64,000 bases of DNA. Origin: Rhodospirillaceae bacterium. GTDB taxonomy: Bacteria > Pseudomonadota > Alphaproteobacteria > Bin65. The stretch spans positions 248,001 through 312,000 of the forward strand of contig JAPPLJ010000030.1 in NCBI GenBank assembly GCA_028819475.1, written 5' to 3'. The notes beneath the pieces are model-generated. The model worked only from the letters and a program-made list of their open reading frames with translations. It did not search any database and was not told the DNA's origin. Shown piece by piece: positions 1 through 9,611 of this stretch (positions are counted from its first letter, which is position 1; each line of letters starts with the position of its first letter). Both the position numbers and the translations under genes were made by a program.

Positions 1-2
1 AT

Positions 3-920
3 TTCGCCGGGGAATCCGGGCGCTGGGACGAATTCACCCGGGAATTGCTGGATATCGGCGAGCGGCGCATCGAGGCGATGGAGCGCTGCGGCGTCGAGTT
101 CGCGCTGCTGTCGCTCAACGCGCCGGCGGTCCAGGGCATCCTCGATACCGACGAGGCGATCGCAGTCGCCCGCAAGGCCAACGACAGGATCGCCGAGGCG
201 GCGGCGAAGTATCCGCACCGCTATGCCGGCCTGGCGGCGCTGCCGATGCAGGACCCCGATGCGGCGTCGGCGGAACTCACCCGCTGCGTGCGCGACCTCG
301 GCTTCAAGGGGGCGATGGTCAACGGCTTCACCCAGAAGGACGAGCCGGACAGCGCGATCTATTACGACATCGCCGAATACCGCAGCTTCTGGGCCACCGT
401 GTCGGAACTCGACGTGCCCTTCTATCTCCATCCCCGGATGCAGATTCCCTCCCAGGCGCGCAACTACGAGGGCCATGGCTGGCTGATGGCCGCGCCCTGG
501 GGTTTCGCGGTCGAAACCTCGATCCACGCGCTGCGCCTGTGCGGCTCCGGCCTGTTCGACGACTATCCCAACCTGCGGATCGCGGTCGGCCATCTCGGCG
601 AGAACATCCCCTTCGCCCTGTGGCGGCTCGATGCGCGGATGCGCTTCTCGCCCCGCGGCTATCGCGGCAAGCGGCCGCTCGGCGAGTATTTCGTCGAGCA
701 TTTCCACATCACGACGAGCGGCTTCTTCAACGATCCCGCCTTCAAGTGCACCATCGAGGTGATGGGAACGGACCGCATGTATTTCTCCGCCGACTATCCG
801 TTCGAGCGCATGGAAGACGCGGCGCGATGGTACGACGCGACGCCGACCATAGCTGACAGCGACCGCCTCAAGATCGGGCGGACCAACGCGATCCGCCTGT
901 TCGGCCTGGACCTTGAATAG
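3..920 (+). CDS. Amidohydrolase-2 family protein (ACMSD/resorcylate decarboxylase-like), 5' truncated
   Basis: The reading frame is open from base 3 with no start codon before it, so the gene begins upstream of the window; the TTG at 45 is internal. The visible part has the TIM-barrel signatures of the amidohydrolase-2 superfamily: a metal-binding His in VPFYLHPR, the GHLGENIPFALWRLD segment in which His follows a beta strand, and a late YFSADYPFE motif supplying the catalytic Asp. Family members are metal-dependent decarboxylases of aromatic acids (gamma-resorcylate, 2,3-dihydroxybenzoate, ACMS) or hydrolases. The substrate cannot be read from the sequence. It heads a same-strand catabolic run; the ureohydrolase starts 25 bases after its stop. 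Confidence 0.85.
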   Translation, partial: FAGESGRWDEFTRELLDIGERRIEAMERCGVEFALLSLNAPAVQGILDTDEAIAVARKANDRIAEAAAKYPHRYAGLAALPMQDPDAASAELTRCVRDLGFKGAMVNGFTQKDEPDSAIYYDIAEYRSFWATVSELDVPFYLHPRMQIPSQARNYEGHGWLMAAPWGFAVETSIHALRLCGSGLFDDYPNLRIAVGHLGENIPFALWRLDARMRFSPRGYRGKRPLGEYFVEHFHITTSGFFNDPAFKCTIEVMGTDRMYFSADYPFERMEDAARWYDATPTIADSDRLKIGRTNAIRLFGLDLE

Positions 921-945
921 CCGGACGATCCCGGAAGTATTGCCC

Positions 946-1962
946 ATGACCGAGCCATCCGATCCAGCGAAGCCCGCCCGGCTCGACCTGCCGTTCGTCG
1001 GCATCCCGACCTTCATGAAGAAGCCGCACCGGCCGGACTGGGACGCCATCGAGGCCGATGTCGCCGTCATGGGCGCGCCGTTCGATCTCGGCACCCAGGT
1101 CCGCCCCGGCGCGCGCTTCGGGCCGAAAGGATTCCGGGACGCCTCGCAGCTCTTCGCAATCGGCGACGGCGCCTACGATCCGGAGGACGACATCCTCCAC
1201 CTCGCCGGCGACGACGTCCGCATCGTCGATATCGGCGACGCCGACATGGTCCACATCGATGCCCTCCAATGCCTCGGCAATATCGAATACGGCGTGCGCA
1301 AGATCCTGGCCGCGGGCGCGCTGCCGGTCGTCCTGGGCGGCGACCATGCGGTGCACATCCCCTGCATCCGCGCCTTCGACGGCGAACTGCCGGTTCATAT
1401 CGTGCATATCGACGCCCATCTCGACTATGTCGACGAGCGCTTCGGCGTGCGCCACGGCCAGGGCAATCCGCTGCGCCGGGCCGCCGAATGCGGGCACGTT
1501 ACCGGCATCACCCATCTCGGCATCCGCAACCTCGGCTCGAGCGCGCAATCCGACTTCGCCGATGCACGCGCTGCCAAGTCGGACATTCTTTCGGTGCGGG
1601 ATTTCCGCGAACTCGGCGTCGCCGGGGTGATCGAGCGGATACCGGAGAATGCCCGGCTCTATTTCACCATCGACGTGGACGGCTTCGATCCGTCGTTGGT
1701 GCCGGGCACGGGCACACCCAGCCCCGGCGGCTTTCTCTACTACGAGACCTGCGACTTCCTGAAAGCGGCGGCGATGCGCGGCGACGTCGTCGGCATCGAT
1801 TTCGTCGAGTTGGCGCCGGAATACGATCCGGGCGGTGCGACAAGCCTGTTCTGCACCCAGATCCTGGTGAACTTCCTCGGCTACATCTTCCACGCGAAAA
1901 AGATCAAGGCCGGCGAAATCCCGGACGGCGGCTGGCCGGCACTGCGCGGCGTCGGGCAGTAG
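946..1962 (+). CDS. Agmatinase/arginase-family ureohydrolase
   Basis: A manganese ureohydrolase of 338 residues. All metal-binding signatures are present in order: GGDHA, DAHLD and DVDGFDPSLVPGTGTP, followed by GG. Enzymes with these motifs hydrolyse guanidino compounds (agmatine, guanidinobutyrate, guanidinopropionate, arginine) to an amine and urea; the N-terminal region is agmatinase-like rather than arginase-like, but exact specificity is not readable. I chose ATG 946, preceded by GGAAG, over an in-frame TTG at 913 that overlaps the upstream gene. It lies 25 bases after the amidohydrolase, so co-transcription is likely. Confidence 0.85.
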   Translation: MTEPSDPAKPARLDLPFVGIPTFMKKPHRPDWDAIEADVAVMGAPFDLGTQVRPGARFGPKGFRDASQLFAIGDGAYDPEDDILHLAGDDVRIVDIGDADMVHIDALQCLGNIEYGVRKILAAGALPVVLGGDHAVHIPCIRAFDGELPVHIVHIDAHLDYVDERFGVRHGQGNPLRRAAECGHVTGITHLGIRNLGSSAQSDFADARAAKSDILSVRDFRELGVAGVIERIPENARLYFTIDVDGFDPSLVPGTGTPSPGGFLYYETCDFLKAAAMRGDVVGIDFVELAPEYDPGGATSLFCTQILVNFLGYIFHAKKIKAGEIPDGGWPALRGVGQ

Positions 1963-2088
1963 GAGCGGCCGGAAGAGGCGCGATTTGGCCCGGCCGGAGT
2001 GGGGTGACTCGCTGCAAAGGGCTGTTGTAGGACTTTCGCGGCAACCCGGCCTGCCCGCGACGGCCCGCGACCTCGGAGAAAAACCGCC

Positions 2089-3186
2089 ATGCATGTCGGC
2101 GCATCCATCATTTTCCAGAACCCCGGCAAACAGCAGCCGGATCACGCGGTCTGGGAAGACGAGCTGGCCCTGGTGGACCTGGTGGAGCCGCTGGGCTTCG
2201 ACTCCGTGTGGGCGACCGAACACCATATCACCGACTACATCATGTGCCCGGACCCGGTGCAGTTCCTCGCCTACGCCGCCGGCCGCACCACGACGGCCAG
2301 ACTGGGCACGATGGTCGTCGTCCTGCCCTGGCGCGATCCGTTCCGGGTCGCCGAGCAGATCGCCATGCTCGACGTGATGTCCGGCGGACGGGTGATCTTC
2401 GGCATGGGCCGCGGCGCCGGCCGCTGCGAGTTCGAGGGCTTCAAGGTGCCGATGGAAGAGAGCCGGGCCCGCTTCGTCGAAGCCGCCGAAATGATCATGG
2501 GCGGCCTCGAAACCGGCTTCTGCGAATATGACGGCGAATTCTACACGCAGCCCCGCGCCGCCGTGCGCCCGCGCGCCAACCTGAGCTTCAGGGGCCGGAC
2601 CTACGCCGCCGCGGTCTCGCCCGAATCGGCCGAGATCATGGCGAAACTGGGCGTCGGCCTGCTCATCATCCCGCAGAAGCCCTGGGACCATGTCGCCAAG
2701 GAGCTGGCCGAATACCGGGCGCTGTTCCAGCGGGTCAACGGCTTCGACGCGCCGGCGCCGATAGCCGCCGGCTGGACCTTCGTCGACGAGAGCGAAGAGC
2801 GCGCCTACGAGATGGCGAAGAAGTATATCGGCGGCTACTGGCACAGCGTGCTGGCGCATTACGAATTCGCCGGCGACCACCTGAAGACGACGAAGGGCTA
2901 CGAATATTACGGCAAGTTCGCCGAAAACCTGCAAAAGCAGGGCGACGACGCGGCGACCGAGTTTTTCCTCGGCCTGCAGGTCTGGGGCACGCCGGAGATG
3001 GTCTACGAGAAGATCGTCGACATTTCCGACAAGGCCGGTTCCGACAGTTTCGTCGGGGTTTTCAAATATGCCGGCATGCCGAAGGACATCGCCGAGGCCA
3101 ACATGCGGCTGTTCGCCCGCGAGGTGATGCCGGAGTTGAAGACCATCGGCCCGGCCGCCGGGCGGATGGCCGCCGCAGCGGAATAA
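2089..3186 (+). CDS. LLM-class flavin-dependent oxidoreductase (luciferase-like)
   Basis: A 365-residue bacterial-luciferase-like protein. It shows the TIM-barrel start, FDSVWATEHH near residue 40, the LGTMVVVLPWRDP strand and the SGGRVIFGMGRG loop that helps bind reduced flavin. Family members use FMNH2 and oxygen, or F420, to oxidise small substrates. GGAGAA lies about ten bases before the ATG. It follows the ureohydrolase by 126 bases and precedes a CaiB/BaiF gene by 60. A second LLM-class gene is encoded at 24844-26016, and the two differ clearly in sequence. Confidence 0.88.
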   Translation: MHVGASIIFQNPGKQQPDHAVWEDELALVDLVEPLGFDSVWATEHHITDYIMCPDPVQFLAYAAGRTTTARLGTMVVVLPWRDPFRVAEQIAMLDVMSGGRVIFGMGRGAGRCEFEGFKVPMEESRARFVEAAEMIMGGLETGFCEYDGEFYTQPRAAVRPRANLSFRGRTYAAAVSPESAEIMAKLGVGLLIIPQKPWDHVAKELAEYRALFQRVNGFDAPAPIAAGWTFVDESEERAYEMAKKYIGGYWHSVLAHYEFAGDHLKTTKGYEYYGKFAENLQKQGDDAATEFFLGLQVWGTPEMVYEKIVDISDKAGSDSFVGVFKYAGMPKDIAEANMRLFAREVMPELKTIGPAAGRMAAAAE

Positions 3187-3246
3187 CCCGACCGAAGCGC
3201 CCCGCCGCCGCCGCGGCGCGCAACCCGCCCGAAGGAGCCTGATTTC

Positions 3247-4392
3247 ATGCCCGGACCGCTGGAGGGACTGCGCGTCGTCGAACTGGCCGGGATCGGACCC
3301 GGACCGATGGCCTGCATGATGCTCGCGGACATGGGCGCCGACGTCGTCAAGGTGGACCGGCTGACCGACCCGGGCCTCGGCATCGCCATGCCGGCGAAAT
3401 ACCAGGTGCTGCACCGCGGCCGCCCTTCCGTCGCCGTCGACCTCAAGTCGCCGGACGGGCTGGCGGTCGTCAAACGGCTGATCGACCGCGCCGACGTCCT
3501 GATCGAAGGATTCCGCCCCGGCGTCACCGAACGCATGGGCCTCGGCCCGGAGGATTGTTTCGCGACCAACCCGAAACTGGTCTACGGCCGCATGACCGGC
3601 TGGGGCCAGGACGGTCCGATGGCCCGGGCGGCCGGGCATGACATGAACTACATCGCGCTCACCGGCGCGCTCAACGCCATCGGCCCGGCCGACGGGCCGC
3701 CGGTGCCGCCGCTCAACCTGGTCGGCGATTTCGGCGGCGGGACGCTCTACCTGCTGGTCGGCGTGCTGGCGGCGCTCCTTGAAGCGCGCCAGTCCGGCAA
3801 GGGGCAGGTCGTGGACGCGGCGATGGTGGACGGCGCGGCCTCGCTGATGACGACCTTCTACGGCCTCAAGGCGGCCGGCCTGTGGAGCAATATGCGCGGC
3901 GCGAACCTGCTCGACGGCGGCGCTCATTTCTATTCGGTCTACGAGACGGGCGACGGCAAATTCGTCTCCATCGGCTCGATCGAAGCCAAGTTCTACGCCG
4001 AACTGCTGGAGAAAACCGGGCTCGACCCGGCCGATCTGCCGCCGCAGATGAGCCGGGAGAGCTGGCCCGTCATCCGCGAAAAACTCGCTGCGGTCTTCCG
4101 GACCAAAACCCGGGACGAATGGTGCGCCATCATGGAGGGCACCGATATCTGCTTTGCGCCGGTCCTGGACCTCGACGAGGCGCCGGACCATGCGCACATG
4201 AAGGCACGCGGCACCTTCGCGGAGGTCGACGGCGTCGTGCAGCCGGCACCGGCGCCGCGTTTCAGCCGCACGCCCGGCACGATCCGCCGTCCGCCTTCGC
4301 CGCCCGGCGCCGATACCGAAGAAGCGCTCGCCGCCTGGGGCTTTGCCGCCGGGGAAATCGCCGATCTGCGCGCCGCAAACGCAATCGGCTGA
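3247..4392 (+). CDS. CaiB/BaiF family protein, alpha-methylacyl-CoA racemase type
   Basis: A 381-residue CaiB/BaiF (class III CoA-transferase fold) protein. The motif [10 protein letters not shown] places His131 and Asp161 (in LVGDFGGG) exactly 30 residues apart, as for the catalytic His and Asp of alpha-methylacyl-CoA racemase. This favours racemisation of 2-methylacyl-CoA esters over CoA transfer. GAAGGAG lies about ten bases before the ATG. The next gene is an acyl-CoA thioesterase-type protein, so the pair probably handles a branched or aryl acyl-CoA. The substrate is unknown. Confidence 0.85.
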   Translation: MPGPLEGLRVVELAGIGPGPMACMMLADMGADVVKVDRLTDPGLGIAMPAKYQVLHRGRPSVAVDLKSPDGLAVVKRLIDRADVLIEGFRPGVTERMGLGPEDCFATNPKLVYGRMTGWGQDGPMARAAGHDMNYIALTGALNAIGPADGPPVPPLNLVGDFGGGTLYLLVGVLAALLEARQSGKGQVVDAAMVDGAASLMTTFYGLKAAGLWSNMRGANLLDGGAHFYSVYETGDGKFVSIGSIEAKFYAELLEKTGLDPADLPPQMSRESWPVIREKLAAVFRTKTRDEWCAIMEGTDICFAPVLDLDEAPDHAHMKARGTFAEVDGVVQPAPAPRFSRTPGTIRRPPSPPGADTEEALAAWGFAAGEIADLRAANAIG

Positions 4393-4435
4393 GACGCGCC
4401 ATGTCCGTACCGGCATCCACCATCAGGGAAACGAA

Positions 4436-4843
4436 ATGAAAGACACACTCAAAGCCGGCGCCGTCCATGAGGAGAAGATCGGGATCGACGAGGAGCGCAC
4501 CATCGCCTTCATGGGCGACGAGTTGCGGGTCTACGCCACGCCGCTCATGGTGCGCGATATCGAGCATACCTGCCGGCAGCTGCTGCTGCCGCATCACGAC
4601 GACGGCGAGGATTCCGTCGGCGCGCGGGTCGAGATCGACCATCTGGGCCCGACCCTGATCGGCCAGAGCGTGACGGTCAACGCCGAGGTCGTCGAGGTCG
4701 AGGGCCCGCGGATCGTCTTCGAGGTCAACGTCCATGACGAGCTCGACCATGTCGGCCGGGCCCGGCACATCCGCTTCGTCATCGACAAGGCGAAGCAGGG
4801 CGGCCGCCTGGCGAAGAAAAAGGCGCGCCTGGCCGAAGCTTGA
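4436..4843 (+). CDS. FlK-like hot-dog acyl-CoA thioesterase
   Basis: A 135-residue single hot-dog-fold protein. Thr35, Glu43 and His69 have exactly the spacing of the Thr42/Glu50/His76 catalytic set of fluoroacetyl-CoA thioesterase FlK, in the contexts YATP, DIEHTC and IDHLGPT. Most bacterial relatives are of unknown substrate, so fluoroacetyl-CoA should not be assumed. The C-terminus is Lys-rich. I chose ATG 4436, preceded by AGGGAAACGA, over an upstream in-frame start lying inside the preceding gene. It sits between the CaiB/BaiF gene and a molybdoenzyme operon. Confidence 0.82.
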   Translation: MKDTLKAGAVHEEKIGIDEERTIAFMGDELRVYATPLMVRDIEHTCRQLLLPHHDDGEDSVGARVEIDHLGPTLIGQSVTVNAEVVEVEGPRIVFEVNVHDELDHVGRARHIRFVIDKAKQGGRLAKKKARLAEA

Positions 4844-4904
4844 GGCGCGCGCCGCAAAGCGTGCTATTCTCCCGCCTGCCATTCATTCCGACCGGGTATC
4901 GACC

Positions 4905-7730
4905 ATGGCCAAAGCCGGCGCTTCCGAAGACGACGTCAAGAAGGTTCCCTTCTACTGCTACCAGTGCGTAGCGGGGCCGGACCTTGCGAAAGTCACCGTG
5001 CGCAACGGCGTGGCGGAACGGCTGGAAGCCAATTTCGACATCATGGACGAGCATCCCGGCGGCGGCCGGGTCTGCGTCAAGGCGTTCGGCCTGATTCAGA
5101 AGACCTACAATCCCAACCGGATCAAGCAGCCGATGAAGCGGACCAACCCGAACAAGGGGCGGGACGAGGATCCGGGCTTCGTGCCGATCTCCTGGGAAGA
5201 GGCCTTCGGCATCATCGGCGAGAAATTCCGCGAAGTGCGCGCCAAAGGGCTGGTCAACGAGAACGGCCATCCGCGCCTCGCGACCTCGACCGGCGGGGGC
5301 GGCACGCCGGTGCAGTATATGGGCACTTTCCCGGCCTTCATGGCGGCCTGGGGCCCCATCGACCAGGGCTTCGGCGCCGGCCAGGGCGTGAAGTGCTACC
5401 ATTCCGAGCATCTCTACGGCGAACTGTGGCACCGCGCGTTCATCGTCGCGCCGGACACGCCCTATGTGAACTTCATCCTGAACTGCGGCGCGAACACCGA
5501 GGCGCAGTCCGGCGTCGTCGGCATCTGGCGCGAAGCCAACGCCCGGGCGCGCGGCGCCAAGCGCATCCATGTCGAGCCGCACATGTCGATCACGGCGGCA
5601 GCCTCGGCCGAATGGGTGCCGATCAAACCGAAGACCGACGCCGCCTTCCTGTTCGCCCTGATCCACCGGATCGTGCACGAGCGCGGCTGGGAAGCCGTCT
5701 GCGACGTGCCGTTCCTCAAGAACCGCTCCAATTCGCCCTACCTGGTCGGCCCCAACGGCTTTTTCGTCCGCGATCCGGACGGCAAGCCGCTGATCTGGGA
5801 CGCCGCCGACGGCGCGGCCAAACCCTATGACGCCGACATCGCCGACCCTGCGATGGAGGGCACCTACACGGTCGACGGCTACGAACTGGGGCCGGACAAC
5901 AAGCGCTGGGACCATAAGGGAGTGATGGCCAAACCGTCCTTCCAGCTCATGCTCGACCTGATGGCGCAATACACGCCGGAATGGGCCGAGGCCGAATGCG
6001 AGGTGCCGGCGGAGACCATCCGGCGGGTCGCCGACGAATATATCGCCCATGCCTGCGTCGGCGAGACCATCGAGATCGAAGGCAAGACCCTGCCCTTCCG
6101 CCCGGTCGCCATCCTGCTCGGTAAGAGCGTGAACAACGGCTGGGGCGGCTATCACACCTGCTGGGCGCGCACCATGCTGGCCGTTCTCGTCGGCGCGCTC
6201 GAGGTGCCGGGCGGCACGCTGGGCACGGCGGTGAAGCTGGTGCGGCCGGCGGCGTCGCGGGTCGGCTCCGTGCTGCCGGGCGAAGACGGCTTCATGCGCT
6301 ACCAGTTCAACGCCACGTCGTCGAACGCGTGGAACCGCGACCCGCATATCCGCAATGCCTACAAGACGCTGGTGCCCCTGGTCTCGGACAGCCCGTGGTC
6401 GCCGGCCCTGGGGCCCGCGCACCTGCCCTGGCTGTTCCAGAAGCACCAGCCGAAGAGCTGGCCGCGCCACGATCCGCCGGACATCTGGATGTGCTACCGC
6501 ACCAACCCGTCGATCAGCTCGTGGAACGCGCCGGAAGTGTCGAACCAGCTGGCGGATTTCCCGTTCATCGTCGCCTTCGCCTACACGATGGACGAGACCA
6601 ACCATTTCGCCGACGTGCTGCTGCCGGAATCGACCGACCTGGAATCGACCCAGCTGATCCGCATCGGCGGCACCAAGTTCCAGGAGAATTTCTGGCACCA
6701 CGAAGGCTGGACGATCCGCGCCAAGGCGATCGAGCCGGTCAACGACACGATGGACATGTCGGACATCATGACCCGCTTCGCCCAGGAAGCGGGTATCCTC
6801 GACGCCTATATCGGCGCCATCAACGGCGGCGCGGCGGGCACGAAGCTGGCGCGCCCCGGCAAGTACGATTTCAGCCTGCCGGCCGGCGAGCCGCCGGAGT
6901 CGGAAACCGTCTGGGACAACATGTGCAAGGCCGCATCGTGGGACATGACCGGCGGCGAGCAGGTCCGCGACCTCGACTGGTTCCGCGAACACGGCTACAT
7001 GCTCAAGGACTACAACCAGCTCGACTGGTACATCTACCCGGCGCTCGAAGAGCAGAATTTGCGCTTCGAGCTGCCCTACCAGGAACGGCTGACCCGGCAC
7101 GGCCAGGAACTGGCGCTCCGCCTGGGCGAGATCGGCGTCGACTGGTGGGAAACTCAGCTGCGCGAATACGAGTTCATGCCGACCTACGAATCTTTCCCGG
7201 AAATCTGGGAGGATTACGTCCGCGATTTCGGCCGCGACCCGGAGGAATACCCGTTCTGGGCGCTGACCGCCCGCTCCTTCCAGTATGCCTGGGGCGCCAA
7301 TGTCGGCCTGCCGCTGATCGCCGAGGTCGCCGACAATATCGCCGGCCACCGCGGCGTGATGATCAACCGGCGCAAGGCGCAGGACCTGGGTATCGAAGAC
7401 GGCGAGCAGGTCGTCGTGGAATCGGTCACCGGGCGCACCGAAGGCCCGGCCGTGCTGCGTGAGGGAATCCGGCCGGACACGGTCCTGATGATCGGCCAGT
7501 TCGACCACTGGAAGACGCCCTTCGCCAAGGACCTCAACCGGCCGAGCCTGAACAGCGTGACCGACATCTCGCTCAAGCTCACCGATTCCACCGGCTCCGG
7601 CTCGGATCTCGTGTGCGTCAAGGTCTACAAGGCCTCGGAGAAGCACCTCCAGAAGCCGCTCGCCGTCGAGGAAATGGGCTCCTACGACGGCAACATCGCC
7701 ACCGCCGCCTTCGCCCAGGCCGCGGAGTGA
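4905..7730 (+). CDS. Molybdopterin oxidoreductase catalytic subunit (DMSO reductase family)
   Basis: A 941-residue bis-MGD catalytic subunit with the N-terminal FeS segment, central molybdopterin domains and a C-terminal MopB-binding barrel (GVMINRRKAQDLGIEDGE). The FeS motif is odd: Cys18, Cys21 and Cys57 are present, but the usual third Cys position is Pro25, followed by Asp26. A candidate Mo ligand is the Cys in GQGVKCYHSEH near residue 164. No Tat signal is visible at the start. Its partner is a fused FeS/anchor subunit downstream. The neighbouring CoA genes suggest an acyl-CoA oxidoreductase such as phenylacetyl-CoA:acceptor oxidoreductase; this is inference. I chose ATG 4905 because the preceding codons look non-coding. 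Confidence 0.88.
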   Translation: MAKAGASEDDVKKVPFYCYQCVAGPDLAKVTVRNGVAERLEANFDIMDEHPGGGRVCVKAFGLIQKTYNPNRIKQPMKRTNPNKGRDEDPGFVPISWEEAFGIIGEKFREVRAKGLVNENGHPRLATSTGGGGTPVQYMGTFPAFMAAWGPIDQGFGAGQGVKCYHSEHLYGELWHRAFIVAPDTPYVNFILNCGANTEAQSGVVGIWREANARARGAKRIHVEPHMSITAAASAEWVPIKPKTDAAFLFALIHRIVHERGWEAVCDVPFLKNRSNSPYLVGPNGFFVRDPDGKPLIWDAADGAAKPYDADIADPAMEGTYTVDGYELGPDNKRWDHKGVMAKPSFQLMLDLMAQYTPEWAEAECEVPAETIRRVADEYIAHACVGETIEIEGKTLPFRPVAILLGKSVNNGWGGYHTCWARTMLAVLVGALEVPGGTLGTAVKLVRPAASRVGSVLPGEDGFMRYQFNATSSNAWNRDPHIRNAYKTLVPLVSDSPWSPALGPAHLPWLFQKHQPKSWPRHDPPDIWMCYRTNPSISSWNAPEVSNQLADFPFIVAFAYTMDETNHFADVLLPESTDLESTQLIRIGGTKFQENFWHHEGWTIRAKAIEPVNDTMDMSDIMTRFAQEAGILDAYIGAINGGAAGTKLARPGKYDFSLPAGEPPESETVWDNMCKAASWDMTGGEQVRDLDWFREHGYMLKDYNQLDWYIYPALEEQNLRFELPYQERLTRHGQELALRLGEIGVDWWETQLREYEFMPTYESFPEIWEDYVRDFGRDPEEYPFWALTARSFQYAWGANVGLPLIAEVADNIAGHRGVMINRRKAQDLGIEDGEQVVVESVTGRTEGPAVLREGIRPDTVLMIGQFDHWKTPFAKDLNRPSLNSVTDISLKLTDSTGSGSDLVCVKVYKASEKHLQKPLAVEEMGSYDGNIATAAFAQAAE

Positions 7731-7751
7731 CAATGGCAATCGATCCCTATA

Positions 7752-7775
7752 CCTCCCCCTCTTCAGAGGGGGAGG
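7752..7775. repeat. G/C-run palindrome inside the molybdoenzyme operon
   Basis: A perfect 11-bp stem, CCTCCCCCTCT against AGAGGGGGAGG, with a 2-base loop, lies in the 101-bp gap between the two oxidoreductase genes. The same core recurs at 35741, 36391 and 53755, so it is a dispersed REP-like element. In the mRNA it would form a strong hairpin that could stabilise or attenuate between the two genes. No T-tract follows it. Confidence 0.8.
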
Positions 7776-7831
7776 TCGGCGAGCGAAGGGGCCGGGTGGG
7801 GGTGCCGTGGGGCGCAACGATATGATCCGTC

Positions 7832-9601
7832 ATGGCTGACGCCCTCTGCCACGATCCCGCCCACACCCCGCGCTGGGGCATGGCGATCGACGTCAACCGC
7901 TGCGTCGGCTGCCAGACCTGCACCATCGCCTGCAAGCACTGGAACGACACGCTGCCGGATATCCAATGGCGGCGCGTGATCGATGTCGAGCAGGGCGAGT
8001 ATCCGAACGTCCAGCGCCAGTTCCTCGTCACCGGCTGCCAGCATTGCGCCGAGCCGCCCTGCGTCCCGGTCTGCCCGACCGGCGCGACCCGCCAGCGCGA
8101 AGACGGGCTGGTGACGATGGATTACGACGTCTGCATCGGCTGTGCCTATTGTGCGGTCGCCTGCCCCTATCAGGCCCGCACCATCGCCCATGAGATCCAC
8201 GGTTATTACGATGGCGAGATCACGCGCCAGGAAGAGGCCGTGTTCGACGACGGCCGGATCGGCGTCGCCCAGAAATGCACCTTCTGCATCGACCGGGTCG
8301 ACAGCGGCCTGGAAGCCGGCCTGACCCCCGGCCTCGATCCCGAGGCGACGCCGGCCTGCTCCGCCGCCTGCATCGCCTCGGCCATCACTTTCGGCGATTA
8401 CAACGACCCGGACAGCAACGTCTCGCAGCTCGTGCGCGACAACCCGGCGTTCCAGATGCACGAGGAACTCGGCACCGATCCGCAGATCAAATATCTCTAT
8501 ACCACCCCGGCCGTACCGGGCCGCGAACCGGAAGCAGCCGACCTCGCCGACGAGCGGCTGGCCGATCCGGCAAACCCGCTGGTCGGCACGCTGCAGCCGT
8601 TCTGGGACTGGCGCGCCGCGATGAACTGGATGTTCGGCGGCGTCGGCAGCGGCTTCGTGTTCGCCGCCTGGCTGGCCTCCTTCGCCGTGCCGGCCGAGGC
8701 CGCCGCCGAATACGGCCTGTGGCTTTCTGCGGCGCAATTCGCCGGCGCCGGGCTGATGGCCATCGGCCTGTTCTTCGTCTTTCTGAAGATCGGCAGGAAG
8801 ATGCGTTTCTGGCGCGCGGTGTCGCGCCCACAGACCTCCTGGATGACGCGCGAACTGTATGTCGTCGCCGTCTTCGGCGTCGCCGTGCTGCTCGGTATTG
8901 CGACGCAGCATCCGGCGGCCCAGACCGTTGCCGCGCTGGCGGCGCTCGGTTTCCTCGCTTGTCAGGCGATGATCCTCTACCGGGCGCGCGGCATTCCGGC
9001 CTGGCGGCACCGCCTGATGCCCTGGATGATCGTCTCGACCGGCCTGCTCGAAGGCTTCGCCCTGCTGATGCCGGCCTTTGCGCTCAGCATCGGCCTGCTG
9101 GCGGCGTTCCAGTTGCTCGTGCCGCTGGAAATCTTCGTCTACAGCGCGCTTGCCCTCAAGACGATGCAGACCGCGGGCGTCGCCGTCATCGTCCTGGCGG
9201 CGGCAAGTCTGATCCTGTGGACCGCCTATCTGCACTCGGCGGCAGCCGGCGGAATCGGCCCGCTGGCCCGGGCGGTGCTGGCGAAGGTCCACCGGCGCGT
9301 GTTGATCCTCGGCACGGGGTTGCCGGCGCTCCTGTACCTGGCCGGCCTGATCGCGCTCGGCATGGGGCAGACCGGAACGCGCATCGCCATCGGAGTCTGG
9401 CTCGCCGGCAGCATCCTCGCCATCTTCGGCGGCGTCTACTGGAAGTTCATGATCGTCGCCCGCGCCGGCTACCAGCAGGGCTTCGCCATGCCGAAGCAGC
9501 CGCACCGCGGCTCCGGCGCCCGGGCTGCGCCGCCCCGGCTCGACGGCACCGTCATGCGCCCGGGCGCGCCGCTGGCCGAGTCTCCGGAAGGGGTCGGCTG
9601 A
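7832..9601 (+). CDS. Fused 4Fe-4S dicluster ferredoxin and DmsC/NrfD-like membrane anchor subunit
   Basis: A 589-residue two-part electron-transfer subunit. Residues 1 to about 230 hold four cysteine groups typical of DmsB/PhsB proteins: CVGCQTCTIAC, CQHCAEPPCVPVCP, CIGCAYCAVACP and CTFC with a later CSAAC, enough for four FeS clusters. From about residue 255 there are about eight to ten hydrophobic segments resembling the DmsC anchor. The B and C subunits of such complexes are usually separate genes, so this is a natural fusion. It should pass electrons between the molybdenum subunit and the quinone pool. The gap from the catalytic gene holds a palindromic repeat. Confidence 0.88.
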   Translation: MADALCHDPAHTPRWGMAIDVNRCVGCQTCTIACKHWNDTLPDIQWRRVIDVEQGEYPNVQRQFLVTGCQHCAEPPCVPVCPTGATRQREDGLVTMDYDVCIGCAYCAVACPYQARTIAHEIHGYYDGEITRQEEAVFDDGRIGVAQKCTFCIDRVDSGLEAGLTPGLDPEATPACSAACIASAITFGDYNDPDSNVSQLVRDNPAFQMHEELGTDPQIKYLYTTPAVPGREPEAADLADERLADPANPLVGTLQPFWDWRAAMNWMFGGVGSGFVFAAWLASFAVPAEAAAEYGLWLSAAQFAGAGLMAIGLFFVFLKIGRKMRFWRAVSRPQTSWMTRELYVVAVFGVAVLLGIATQHPAAQTVAALAALGFLACQAMILYRARGIPAWRHRLMPWMIVSTGLLEGFALLMPAFALSIGLLAAFQLLVPLEIFVYSALALKTMQTAGVAVIVLAAASLILWTAYLHSAAAGGIGPLARAVLAKVHRRVLILGTGLPALLYLAGLIALGMGQTGTRIAIGVWLAGSILAIFGGVYWKFMIVARAGYQQGFAMPKQPHRGSGARAAPPRLDGTVMRPGAPLAESPEGVG

Positions 9602-9611
9602 GGCCGGCGTC

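Noticed and set aside
868..4416. Open frame of 1182 codons on the minus strand
   Set aside because: It is the antisense of three well-supported plus-strand genes, is rich in Arg/Ala/Gly/His without domains, and results from the high G+C content. The same applies to the minus-strand frames at 4779-7817, 10861-13227 and 28830-32033.
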